Assembly: GCF_001949145.1 (NCBI RefSeq)
Contig: NW_019091375.1
Span: 1,090 to 61,153, forward strand
Source of the DNA: Acanthaster planci
Lineage: Eukaryota > Echinodermata > Asteroidea > Valvatida > Acanthasteridae
Length of the DNA: 60,064 nt
Reading direction: 5' to 3'
Shown: in pieces, positions 37,208-49,700 of the stretch
How the letters are laid out: each line of letters opens with the position of its first letter
Position numbering within the stretch: position 1 is the stretch's first letter
Position numbers and translations under genes: made by a program
Notes under the pieces: generated by a model
The model's database searches: none
What the model was told of the DNA's origin: nothing
Seen by the model: the letters and a program-made list of their open reading frames with translations, nothing else

Positions 37208-38219
37208 TTTTAAAGGTCACAGTGCCAAGCGATTCCAATTCCTCTCAAGGGGTGTTTTATGGAAATACAATGTACTTGATGAAGGTTATAAAAGTCTGCA
37301 CAACCCAGAGTTACAGGATGAGGATTTATGAGGTATGTACGTTGTGCTTAAGATCTGCATCGTTTCTTTTCTCAGACAACTTCAATGTTGTCTTCGATTT
37401 ATTCTCCATTGCTTTAGATGGTGAAAAGTGGTATGTGCTTCCTGCCACTGGAGTAATGCAACTGCAAACAATCGATGTTGAGAAGCAAAATGGCGTCTTT
37501 GTTGTTGGGACTTTGGCAGAAACCAGTCCAAATACTCTTGGATTTTTCACTCTTGAGTCGATAATCTTGTGAGTCATCAATGTTTAAATAAAGCAGTTGG
37601 ACCTATGGGCTATGTTATGTCAAATAAATTGTTCAAAGTTGGAACTGAATGCAGTTGTTGGGCCCTATTACCGGAAACAGTAGCAGAGAAGTGGATGGAG
37701 CGTTCCTGGCAACGCAACGCTTGCTCTAGCTAGTAGCAGTTTAGTGTTAGGCCTAACACTTTATAACAGGTTCCATTCATTCAGGTGTTAATCATTAACG
37801 TAGATCACAGCTCTGCCTATATTGAGCAGCGATCAAGCCCAGTATCAGTAACATATCGGTTATCCTACATGTACATGCATGATATGACATGATGTAGGCC
37901 CTCGAAGGATTTTTTTTGTAAGCATGGCAGGAGAGGATATCCTGCACGTAAGGATTGCCGATTTGCCACCTCACCATGTTCACTTTCATAGTCAGGAATG
38001 TGTTTCACATGTTCACGTCAATGAATGAGTATGACATTCACAAAATGATGATGAGATGATAGGCCCACTAATCATACTAAAATACTGAGTTCTTATTTGT
38101 ACTCCCAGCATGCCCAGATAAATATCAATGTCTTTAATCATGTTAATCAACTTAACGAATAACGATTAAATGATGTAACATTTTATAGGCCAAGGCTTAG
38201 TGCCCAGTTACTATGTTAT

Positions 38220-38297
38220 TTCCCATGTAGGTCTGTGTAGTGGGGCAAATCAAGTGGAAGGAATTTTTGACGGTTACAGCAGGAGGGTTAATATATA
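38220..38297 (+). repeat. Short dispersed repeat, plus-oriented copy
   Basis: 'tggggcaaatcaagtggaag' followed by 'gaatttttgacggttacagc' and 'aggagggttaa' is the reverse complement of the sequence at 42361–42435. The pair is inverted and about 4.1 kb apart, flanking the first part of LRRC56. Confidence 0.8.
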
Positions 38298-38764
38298 TGT
38301 GAGAGATGCAAAGAACTTCTACAAATCAAAAAAGGTTAGGCAGTGGACATGGTGGATGTGTTGGGGTGATTGATCAATATTCATGATCATTGGTCACGCT
38401 GATGGTTGCTCAATTTTGCATGATCAGACAATCTTACGTGTACTACACGATTTGTCAATTCCGCCATCAGCCAGTCAGTTACTTGAAATGATTATTTTAA
38501 ACAGGGCGAAGTTAATTTGTAGATTTCATGCAAAGTCGACCAATTGTGTAGAATGTTTGGGCAATTACACTGATCGACTGATCATGCCTAACAGATGTAT
38601 TTGACTGCTTCACTGCAACTGAACCTGTGCAGTGAGCTACCTACATGCAAAACAGTTTCAGACATTTTTTTCTTAAAAACCATCCTGAGCCACAAGTCAC
38701 AAAAAGAAAAAAAGAATATCCTGCAGTGTACTGAAAAAATCAATTTTAACAAATAAAAAGATAA

Positions 38765-38885
38765 TCTCGCAACCTTTTGGGGGGGGGGCAGAACTAAACA
38801 ACAAAATGCCCCCATTGGGTCTTGAAACTAGGGTTCTTGTTCTTGAACCATGCAGCATAACAACTAGGCTACTGGCTCACTCGAT
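38765..38885 (-). mobile_element. tRNA-like / SINE-like sequence
   Basis: On the minus strand 'agtagcctagttgttatg' resembles box A and 'ctagtttcaagaccc' resembles box B, about 40 bases apart. A poly-C tract follows, then A/T-rich sequence. The arrangement is that of a tRNA-derived SINE head. Confidence 0.4.
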
Positions 38886-39381
38886 CACAATGGCTGAATT
38901 TAGTAAATGTTATATTGGTTCCATGCTGGCATTTTAACAAAAAAAAGAAGTGAAACCGAATGCCAGAAAACATACCATTATACTTCAAAAAGGTTAATTT
39001 TCTCTCCATGCTCTAACAAACTCTGCTACATTTGTATGTTGGGCATGATTGGTTGATTACTGTGAAACTGGTTGGTGTTTTCAACAATCTATTGATATTT
39101 CCATCTTTATTCAATCACCATTCTACATTTAATTCACAATTAGAGAAGTTTGTTGTACATGTACATACCAAGCATTTGAATACATGCAGTTTGTCGTCAG
39201 AGTGTAGGACCATTTCTAAGTGCGGAGATTGATGTACCGTATGTTTACTCTCTTAGGATATTCTTCACATGAAATGCCCTCATCACCTGCATAATTTACA
39301 TGTAGTTAACCCCTTTGTTGAATTTTATCTGTTCCCTTTCCAGGCCTTATTTTCAAGATCCATTTTGTAGAGATCAATATA

Positions 39382-42300
39382 ATGGCATCAGTACATATCA
39401 CAGATTTTGGAAGTGCAACTGTCAACCCTCAGCCGATACCTGTTGAAGATACAGAATTCTTGCTGGAGGACTATCTGTCTTCAGCGAAAATGGTAAGTCC
39501 AACTGAATACATCAGCTAGAGCAGGAAGTAAGAGATGTGTGATGTATGACACTTCAAAATCCTACTTGTTGGCCGCACTTGAAAAAGTTTGAATATTGGT
39601 ATTGTTTAAGGTAAGGGTAAAAAATCATCCCGGTCAACTTTCCAAATCTCCTTTTTTAATCACAGAAAGAAATGACAGGTGTAGATGATCTGGATGATGT
39701 CAAATATCTTGAGATGAGAGTTGATACGACGGAAACTAGTCTTGGAAATTTCGGTGAGGATTAATCAGGATTAATGATTAATAACCCAACCAGTAAATGA
39801 TACCTGATGTTGTATCCACATGCTGTTTGTATACTTCTGAGTCATGGAAGTTATTCTGCTTTTAACTTTTAAACTTTGGAATTTCCCAAAGTCCCTCATT
39901 GTAATCAACTGATCAGACCTTGTAACAATACCTTTTCTTCTCTTCCACCCATCAGGAACTATGGTTCCAAATCTGAAGTACTTAAAACTAAGTAATAGCA
40001 TCATTGCAACAGTTCGTGATCTTGGTACATCACTAGAAAACTTATCCGTCCTCTGGATGCCTAGATGTTCACTGTGTGATCTGGATGGAATGGGTTCTAT
40101 GTCTTCCCTTCAGGTGTGTCTGATGAGTTGTGATCTTATATAACAATATTACAGTTAATAAGTACAAGGATTTCCTTCTTGACCTAGTGGAAGACGATAA
40201 TTATGTTGCTATTCAAAGAAATATTTTGGTAGAGCTTGAAGTTAAGTGTACTCACCATCTATGCAATCACAGAAAAAATCAAAGTGCAGTGAAAATGTTG
40301 GGGAATGTGTTTCAGAATTTGACAAGTTTTTATCAGTGACAATCACTACCCAACTGTAAACTTGCCATGTAATTCTACAGTACTGTACAGAACCTTGGTA
40401 AATTCTTTTTTACATTGTACAAAAGCAGAAAAAGTTCTATTAAATTGCTGTAGCGTACTTTGGTTAATTGTCATTTCTCTCCCGTCTTCAATTTGCAGGA
40501 GTTGTACTTGGCGTATAATACCATTTCAGATCTCAGCCCTTGCAGTATGCTGGAAAGTCTACAGTTACTAGATCTAGAAGGGTATGTACAATGTCTTGAG
40601 GTAATTAGCCCTTTTAGAACTTGGATACAATTCTTTGCAGCCAATATTGATTTCCAGAAATATTAACAATAGCTGTCTTTTATTGTCTGATGTCATGTGC
40701 AGGAACAACATTGATGACATGTCTCAAGTTGAGTTCTTGAGTTTATGTCCTAAACTAACCACCCTGACATTAGAAGGCAACCCTGTTTGTCAAGCACCGT
40801 GTGTAGACTATAATAAGGTAAGCTAACTGTCGAAGTTATGAGATTGACATTAATTTTTTAATCTATACACATTACATAACACATGTTGTTTGCTGCTTGC
40901 CAGTCAGTTTTCATTTAATGAATACATATTTTCTTACAGGATGAAGAGGGTGAATTTGACTACCGAGCTGCCACCTCTAAGGCCATTCCCCAACTCACAA
41001 TACTTGATGATGATCCATTGTCAGTTGTACCCTCTAGCCTTGGTAGAACATCAGCAAACATTAGCATGGAATGGCTTCTTGTTAATGAAGCTATCAAAGA
41101 TCAAGGGTCAAATGAGAAGCTGGAGGTTGAAGGTAAGTACTAACTTCGGAAACCATTGATTTGAATGATGATTTTTGCTTTAATGTTGAAGAAGATACTC
41201 AAAGCAACTGCATTGCAGTTGGCAATATCACAAGACTAAGATGTAAGACAAGCCAAAGATAAAAGGTGAACGGTGAAGGAATGCCTTTGTTGGACTTCAC
41301 TTACCTAGCTTGTGATTGCATTCAGAGGTCTTGTGTTGATCTTAAAAGAGGTCTTGACTGCCACACTGACAGACAATTGAAACTTAATTTGTAAGTTAGA
41401 TAATCAGTCTTCAAAATCTAAGGAAAAAGAATAAATGAAGCCAAATGCAGGGGATTGCGTTGAAGTGATTAACATGTGCCACATGTATTCATACTGTTGT
41501 GATGTGGTCATACAAATTACATAAACTAGAGTTGGCAGTGTTGTGTTGATCGTAATATTTTTGGTTAAACAAAGCTGCCTACATGCCAGAAATCTATTTC
41601 ACATTAGGTATGTAGCATAAACAGTTTCGGGATTTCATTCTTTAACTGTTCCATTATTGGATAGTAGTTGTCTAGACTGACGTTGCTATGTTTAGATTAC
41701 AAAGTGGTGTTTTTTTTCTTCTTCATGCAAATACAGATGGTAGACCAGGAACTGCTCGACCATCCTCTGCATCCAACCGGCGACCAGGATCCACCAGACC
41801 GGGATCAGCTAGACCAGGATCAGCTAGACCAGGATCGGCTAGACCAGGATCGGCTAGACCAGGATCAGCTCGACCAAGTTCTTCTGGAGCCAGGCCTGGG
41901 AGTAGCTTAGGTACTAGACCAGGTACTGCCTCAGGTACAAGACCAGGGACTGCCCAAGGAGAGAGACCAGATACAGGAGGTAAGATAGAGAATGGTAAGG
42001 TGGCCCTAGAAGGCCGTGGGTGAGATAAACAGGGGCAACTAGAAAACTATGAGTGAGATACAGAACGAATAGATATCAAGTCTTGGGTTTTGTTCGACAA
42101 AGGTGATGGAGTGTTGGGAAAGTCCGAGTGTGAAATCAGTGCTTATATTTAACTTTGATTCAGGTTCAGACATTCATCCAACGCAGGAAGATGCTAGTGA
42201 TCTTACACACGGTAGTGGAGGAGTCATATGTGGTAACCCAGTCAGAGCTCTGCGAAAGAGACGGAGAAGAAACAAGGTAATATGGAATAAAACAATTTGA

Positions 42301-44256
42301 GTTATCATAATGACTTAATCAAGTGTTTGTATCAGTGGTGATATCACAGTATTCCATTACCCCTCCTGCTGTAACCGTCAAAACAGTCAAAAATTCCTTC
42401 CACTTGATTTGCCCCAGTATACAGACACATATAGGAAATTTGACTGATTTTGACCGATAGGACAACTGTGTCAGGAATATATCTTTGCATAGGAGGGTTA
42501 ATATTGATATCCTTACCACAAATTTAAAATGGTTTTTACAATAATGTCCTACAAGGTAAGCAACTTGTTAAGGGAAAAATTGAAATTAGTTGTGGCGATG
42601 TACTGTAAGGAACAGCCCGAAAACACCCATTTGACTTCTTATTTTTCTTTCTGGTAGGACACGACACCACCATACCAACCTGCAAGTATCTTCTCGATGT
42701 TCCAGCATCAACCAGACCATTCTTATGTCTTAGAAGAGGAGGAGGATGGCAAAAGTAAGGAGGATATTTTTGCAGAGCTGACAGAGTGGAAGCAACAACA
42801 TGAAGCGTAAGTCAATAAGGAGAAATACTTCAACTTGATGTTAGTGCACAAGTGTATAATTTTTTAAAGCTGGGTGAAATGGGCTTGCAAGTGTCTTTCT
42901 GGATCAGATTGTAACAAAAGGGGAGAGGAGAAAGTACGGACAGGACTGTTTCATGCTGAGTGAATAAATTCAGTAGCTAATTATATATTTGGTTGATATA
43001 TTAACCAGAAAAATACTGGCTCGCATCAAGGAATCAGAACCCCAAGTCCTAAAAATACATCACAGCGATGACGATGACTCTACTCAAGATTACTTCAACA
43101 ATCTAGGATATGATGAGGACTACAGACTTGCTTCCCCATCACCAACATCAGATTACCCAGAGTCCTTAGCATCAGGAGGAATGGATCGTGAACCCACTCC
43201 ACCGCTAGCGCCATCTCCTAAAATTCCACAAGCACCAAAGAGCCGAGCCACAGTCCGGCCAAAAACAGCAAGTACGTAGAATAGACACGGTCGACTGTAA
43301 TGTCATTGCCTTTTCTTTTTCACAGATAAATTTGTGCTGAGGCACCTCATAAATAATTGGAAGTAAGAGTAAACAGACACATGAAATACACGAGAAGGGA
43401 AATGTAGAAATGAACATACCTAGAACAAGCACTTCCAGTAGTACTACAAGTACACGTGTGTACGTAAACTTCCATGAATTATAAAGTAAACTATAAAGTC
43501 TGCTGGGTCAGGTGGCAGTGCACTCTCTGACAGAGCTTACTGTTGCCACTGTGGTTCCATGTAGTCTGTTGCAAACAGGCATGATGGCAGGTACATGTAG
43601 AAATGGTCATATTGCCAAACGGACCAGTGGCTGGTCACTCTTCTTCCAGTCAGACCCTCGTGGAAGGGTCATATGGAGGATCCTAACACCTGCTATTTGC
43701 TCTCCAGCGATCCCAGTTTCTCATCTTCATTTTACCTTCCTAGATGATTTCAGATCAAGAAGAGTCCGAGTGCGTTCCTTTGAAGACAACCAAGGCTTGG
43801 ACCAACGCCTACAAGACATGCATTTATCCATGGATGATGACATGGAAGCCAGTGATTCTGGACAGACAAGCCCAGCTGTGATGCAATACTCACCACCTCC
43901 AATCGTACCAGCAGAGAACAGACCATTCTCTGGACCTGTTGTTGGAACGAGAAAGTTCAAGTAAGTTTGACCTTCCTACACAGACATTACCTAAGATCTG
44001 TGTCATGAATTATTGCAAACCACTAACCATGACCATGACTTTTTTTTTTAATAGGATAAATCCAGAAAACTCCAAGCCAGAACCAAAGAATATTGATCGT
44101 CATCAGCCTGTTATTCGGTCATCCATAAATACACCCCCTAACCTAGCCTATCGACTGTCTCGTTTGGCTCGGCCCTCCACTGCACGAGCAGCAATGCAGT
44201 TACAGCGCCCTCCTAGGTTACCATCCAGAGAGCCACGATTCAACTCCTTTGATTGA
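39382..44256 (+). CDS. LRRC56: LRRC56: leucine-rich repeat protein for ciliary dynein arm assembly
   Basis: Twelve coding exons: 39382–39492, 39666–39753, 39956–40113, 40499–40581, 40703–40817, 40940–41132, 41737–41979, 42164–42276, 42658–42806, 43009–43271, 43744–43960 and 44055–44256; every junction is GT–AG and in phase, giving 644 residues. The start exon is preceded by an acceptor at 39343, so the 5' UTR is spliced. The N-terminal part resembles human LRRC56 closely: EDYLSSAKM, SLGNFG, VRDLGTSLENLSVLWMPRC, DLDG, AYNTISDLSP, LLDLEGNNI and TLEGNPVC are all LRR or LRR-cap pieces at about residues 20–180. DLTHGSGGVICGNPVRALR (exon 8) is a second conserved block. The protein is the counterpart of Chlamydomonas ODA8 and works with IFT in delivering outer dynein arms to cilia. 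The C-terminal half is Ser/Pro/Asp-rich and disordered. Human LRRC56 is about 100 residues shorter. Confidence 0.95.
41790..41875 (+). repeat. In-frame 15-bp repeat (RPGSA) in LRRC56 exon 7
   Basis: The unit agaccaggatc(a/g)gct is repeated about six times in frame and spells Arg-Pro-Gly-Ser-Ala. Looser RPGTA/RPGSS variants continue to 41960. Copies differ only at third positions (a/g), indicating recent expansion or strong homogenisation. Confidence 0.9.
42358..42505 (-). mobile_element. Short dispersed repeat / probable MITE, LRRC56 intron 8
   Basis: The segment starts 'acccctcctgctgtaaccgt' and ends 'gcataggagggttaatat', so the ends are short imperfect inverted repeats (CCCTCCT…AGGAGGG). 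Its first 80 bases are the reverse complement of 38220–38297, apart from one small insertion. It is about 145 bp long and has no coding capacity. Confidence 0.65.
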
Positions 44257-44910
44257 TCATGATTACATTGAAGCAGTCATGAGGTTTGAATGACATAGTT
44301 ACGTCAGGCCTGCCCCTCGCTAGTCTGTGTGATGCTTTGTGTGCATTAGGGGAAGTTCAGGCAGTCACATGGGGTGGAAAACCAGTATCATCAAGAGTGC
44401 TTGACTGAGGTCATTCACTTGATAATTGGATCCAGGTTGGTCACTTGACTGAGGTCATTTACTTAATACCCAGGTCAATCCTATCAGGGTCATATAGCAA
44501 GTTGTGCATGGTATCACAGGAGTTCCTTAATACTTCTTGTTCAAGTTTGTGTACTATGGTTGCTTTGTATGTTTATTTCATGAAATACAGTGTGTTCTGT
44601 TTTGCATAGTGAATTTGGTGTATTAGTGTAAAATTAGTGGTTGGCAGTGAAGATCGGAATTGTCATGCTGCCGTCTGTCCATTTTGCAAGCTACCAATTC
44701 ACTTCCTTCTTCATTCCATCCATAAAGGCTTTACTTTTTTGGTATTGTTAGTATTTTGTATTGTAGAATATTTATGTATATATGCAGTGTTAAATCAGCA
44801 AATGTGCCGTCCCAAAATGATCTGTCCGGAAAAAGTATTGACATTCATTTTTCTTAATCACTTTTGTCAGTAATTTCATGACTTTTGTGTAAATATGGGA
44901 AATTATAAGT

Positions 44911-44916
44911 AATAAA
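44911..44916 (+). terminator. Candidate poly(A) signal of LRRC56
   Basis: AATAAA about 650 bases after the stop; a second hexamer lies at 45631–45636. Which is used cannot be decided from sequence. Confidence 0.4.
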
Positions 44917-46716
44917 ATGACTATTTATTACTGTGAACACAAACAAATATAGAAAGGTACAAGAAAATGGACTGCAATTCCTTGACAAAGCCATTAAAAG
45001 CAGAATTGATGTGTATTGCAAAGCTCTATACACACACATGAATTTATCTTCCATACGCCACGTCTGAAACACTTCCACAGCTACAGCCTGAAGCTCCCAA
45101 ACACTTGAATAGACTTAACATACTGTACTTATGTACTAAGCCTATGTTACACTAACTGTAATGTATTGGTAGTTATCAGTAATGCTGTTCAGTTCTGCTT
45201 TAATGTAAGCCATCTGGATTATCTTCAGTTTCTTGAGCAAGAAAGAGCTGCGGTAGGCTAAGCCGTACATACCCTCATCTTAGCATAAATAAGTGATCTG
45301 GTAACAAAGCACAGGATATGTCAACGGGGTAAAAAGTCTACATTTTCTCAGAAGACTAGAAAGTTGTAACCTGTGACATAGTTACAGAGGTCAAAATAAC
45401 CAAACAATACTCCTTACTTTAGACAACACATCAGCTGTGATAAAAAATTTATTTTTATTACATTTGTATAAATCCTGAACACTGCAATATGGCTGCCAAG
45501 AGTAACATGTATTTATTCAATTGATCTGTTGGTTGATTGGTTGGTCAATCTATTCACTGATCAATTGATAGACTTGTGCCTGTTCACTATCCATTTTTTA
45601 ATATTCCGTCCTGTATATAAATAGTGCCTAAATAAAATGCATTGAAGTGTCCAACTGATGGAGGGTGGTGTCATATCTTTGGATTTCGGTTTACGAACAA
45701 TGTACGTAAATTTTATTAAACCATAGGGCGCATGTTTTTAAGGACAAACTGAAGGTTAGTTTTCCAATGCATCAGACTTTTCTGCTTGGAATGAAAATAA
45801 AACAAATCTACATCAAATTTTAATGAGAGTTCAGAACTTGGTTCCTCTTCATCAATTAGTGCTTGACATTAATTTGAAATAAGCAGAAATAGCCAAGTGT
45901 ACTTTAATGACCTCAGAGTGTTGAAAGGAAAAAGGCTTTGTCCTTCAAGGAATGACAGTGTTGCTGGTAAAAAGGAACAAATGGGCTACTTTTTTTCATT
46001 TGTGTCCAATTTGGACTTAAGACTGAACTTCAAAACTTGAACTGCTTATATTTTTCAATAAAATAATCTATCCACTCAAATATACAAATTTATAATTCTT
46101 TTCATTATATACATAAACAGACACAATAACTTTGAAGTTTACAATAGATTTCTTTCACAGCAAGTCAAACAGTATTTTAACAATGATTAACAGAAACAAG
46201 ACGAGGTAAAACATGTCACTGCAGTTTCCAAAGCAAGTTTTTTGAAACTGACAAAGCTTGCTTTTAAGCAAAAGAACCCTAACTGCACTGTCATGACAAG
46301 GCAACTGCATTCAACGCGATAAATTGCAGACTACAACAGAAGAAGGCATTGCCATCTTTGTACTATTTTCACTACGCAATGCATAGTTTTGTTTAAAAGC
46401 TCCAAGTGAAAGACAACATTTGCCAATAAAAATATCTGAATAACCTTGTTCACCTCTCGTAAGTGCATGTACATTGTACATACACAGTTTTTATTAAGAT
46501 TTGAGTTTAAGAAACAGGAAACCTTTAAGTGCAGGTTTCATTTCAAATCCTCTTGCTCTAAATCAAGACAAATCTATGATTTGACAGACTTGACAAGCCT
46601 GGCATTATTCAGTTTGGGCATCAGGTGGATTGAGAAAGCCCAAGTCAACACTCTAGATACAATGAAGCAAATACATCCGATTCCATGCCACAGGGATAAG
46701 TTCTCCACATCACCTA
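44917..46716. other. Convergent intergenic region / 3' UTRs
   Basis: Region between the 3' ends of LRRC56 (plus) and the unknown minus-strand gene. AT-rich, no exon-like frame. A TTGATTGGTTGGT-rich patch lies near 45525–45570. Confidence 0.4.
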
Positions 46717-49700
46717 TCATTTCTTCCTTGCATATCTCATCATGGCTGCTGACTTCTGGTTTCCTTGGAAACCACCTTGGAATTCTACAACAACATCAAG
46801 CTTATCTATCGCATGGGTGGCATCATCATGTTGAGACTTGGGGTCATGCATCAAAGGAGAACGGATACTTTTAGCAGAATGAAGTCTAGCAGGAACAGAC
46901 TAGGGAAAGAAAATTATACAATACTGAAATACTTGTTCATTATTTTAAAAACCTGAAAAATGGTTCAAGGAATGTGTATTTTCCACTTCAGTAATGTGCA
47001 AATCCACACTCATGGATGCAAGTTAAGAGAAATGACCTCTTTTTTTCACAAATGTAGGAGGGACTGACGTTTCCATCCTAGCAGAAATTTGTTGCCTTTG
47101 AGAAAGGTTCTGCTGGGATCAAAACGTCAGGCACTCCTACTTATTTGTAGTTATATTTTAGGTCACTTTAGCCAGTTTTAGCATTATACATGATATATTT
47201 TTTATGAAAAAAATATATCACCTCAACTGTGACATTAAATAGAACAGCGCACACAGCATAATGAATTATAAATTCTGGCATCAATAAATGAAAGCAGACT
47301 GAGGGAAATGAGAAACTGCTCAACATACCTCACTGTTTTTCTGCCCATTCTTCGCCTCAACTGACTCCGCCCCCTCCATCACAATATGGTAACTACTTCC
47401 TCCATCACAAACCCCACCCTGATCACTAGAGGGCGCTATACCAAACCCACGCATCTGCAACGCTAACTGCTGCACGTGGACAAACTTGTTGGTGCTTTGT
47501 GGAGAGATAACCCTTTCAGCATAGAGGTCATCGTCATAGAGATCCCGAGAGAGGTTCTTCGGACTCCATGACTGGCCATGCTTTAAATTGTTTCTACGTA
47601 TTGGCTGCTGTCCCTTCATTGACTGGTTGCCCATAGAAACTGAAGTAGCACCTGGAGTTTGAGGTCTATTAGGGAATGGCTTGACAGGTACTGTAGTATA
47701 TGCCGTCTCCTCGTTACTCGTTGCAGGTTTGTATTTCTGCATACTGTCTACAGTAGGTCGAGTGCTGTTCACATTTTTGACAGAGTTGGGTGTATACCTC
47801 AAACTACTACTTGATAACGGACGAGTGCTTGGTTGAGACATGACTGGGCGTCCCACTATACCAGAGTTCTGGACTGAGTTTCTATGGTTGGATCCAAAAA
47901 ATCTGCTATCAGAGATGATAGGTTCTGATCTATTTGACATGGTGCTACGTTGACTGGCTGATTTTGCCCTGTTTTCGACCCGCCTTCTCAGCTGCTGTTG
48001 CGTTCTTTGAAGTGTTTCCTTTTCATTTAGATTTGATACCCTGAGATTATCACGATTAGTCTTAGGTTTCCGTATTTCCTTCCAAAGTTCTGAATCAGTT
48101 TCTGTATCACTATTGCTTTTGCCACCAATCTCTTGTTTGTAGTGGAGTGATACATTGTCTCCCTTTTCTGCTACGACTGGTGATACGACTCTCTGTCTTT
48201 GCTGAATATTCTCAACCTCCTCCGTCTTTACAACCTTATTCTCAGATATGTCTTCAGTGGTACAGTTTCCATCTGCTAAAGTTTCCTCAGCATTGTTATT
48301 CATATTTGCATAATTCTGCCCAATGAGACCAGCTTTCTTCAAACTGGCAACACTCATACGATAACCAGTGGAGTTCTCTGCAGGAGATCCTGTCTGCTTT
48401 GACCTTATCCCACTGCTGCCACCAGTCTCTTGACCCTTCTTATCAGTTCTTGAGGGGGATGGTCCGACTGCTGTTCCCTGCTCTGCTTTGTGGGCGACTA
48501 AGGAACCAGAGTAGAAATTCTGGGCCTTATGAAAGTGGTGGGAGCTCTTAGTGTTACGCTGTTGAAGTGTGAAGGCAGAGGTGTCTGTTATTGGTGTAGC
48601 TTCCGTTGAGCAACGATGGATCTTTGATACAGGAGATTCATGTCTCTTTGAGGAAGTAGGGGCCTTTGAAGATGATACAGGAGTTGGGACACAGTATCTA
48701 CGGATCTCTGTCTCACCCTGGAAGAGTCAAATGATAAGAAATCACATTTTGCTTGACAAAAGCTTTCTTTAGGGGGTCATATAAATCTTAATGGATGTAC
48801 ACAAGTAAGCTTAGATTTGCCATATACAGAATCACATAAACAACCTGAACCATAACTGTGTGTTTATTTAACCTGCTGTGATCAATCAACATGCTGTGAT
48901 CAATCAACCTGCTGTAATCAATCAACCTGCTGTACTCTATAAACCTGCTGTGATCAATCAACATGCTGTGATCAATCAACCTGCTGTAATCAATCAACCT
49001 GCTGTAATCAATCAACCTACTGTAATCGAGCCAATTATAACAATGTACATGTGGATGTAGTGTGCTACTGACTAGAGACTTACAAGAGTTTCCAACAAAC
49101 TGTGATGAGAGAAATTAGAATTTCTTTAGAAAAATTCAAACCTCCATCCTTCTTTTTTCCTAACATTAGCTAAAAAGAATTATGTTTGTGACTTTGCTTG
49201 ACCTTTGACCCTTTGCTTAGATCTTTGGCTTCCACTGTGTTGAGAGTTGTGGTCCTTTGATTGGAACAGTTGCTCTCCGAGTTGACCTGGGGCGAGTTGA
49301 CACTAGCAAAAGATTTAAAAAATATAGTCATTGAGTCTAGACAAGAAAGTAGAAAGTTCAAATCACATTACTTATCAGGTTAGATTTAAAAACAAACTTC
49401 TTCAATAGTCATCACAGTTGTGCTGCAGTGCCAAATGTAAATGCCTTGAAAACACAAGGAGCGGTAATCCCTGTCCTAGATTAAATACAAACACAACAAA
49501 AACCATCTAATTCCAGCAAAAATAAATTTGCGGAGAAAAGGAAATTAAACTGAACTGTAACTGAACCTGTGATTTCTGGACTACTATTTCAGAAACAACT
49601 TGGAATCAATGCTGTGGGCATGATGGGAACTTGTAATTATAAAAGGCCTGACGCTTCAATCATTTGCACATGATCAAAGACACAGACACCAAACTGTAAT

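Larger units (their letters stand above)
37208..39343. other. Divergent intergenic region between LIN7 and LRRC56
   Basis: It holds the presumed LIN7 promoter, an unmapped 5' UTR exon of LRRC56, a SINE-like element (38765–38885) and one copy of a short dispersed repeat (38220–38297). A 131-codon open frame (37177–37572, plus) overlaps the LIN7 start antisense and has no recognisable domain. Confidence 0.4.

Noticed and set aside
37177-37572. 131-codon plus-strand frame overlapping the LIN7 start
   Set aside because: Antisense to the LIN7 first exon and promoter; no domain, and the overlap with a firmly supported exon makes it unlikely.
43512-43743. Long upstream extension of LRRC56 exon 11 in the same frame
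   Set aside because: Intron sequence read through; the acceptor TTCCTAG at 43743 and phase with the previous exon place the exon start at 43744.
48788-49060. Apparent repeat proteins in the 18-bp array
   Set aside because: Lies in an intron and is open on both strands only because the period is a multiple of three.
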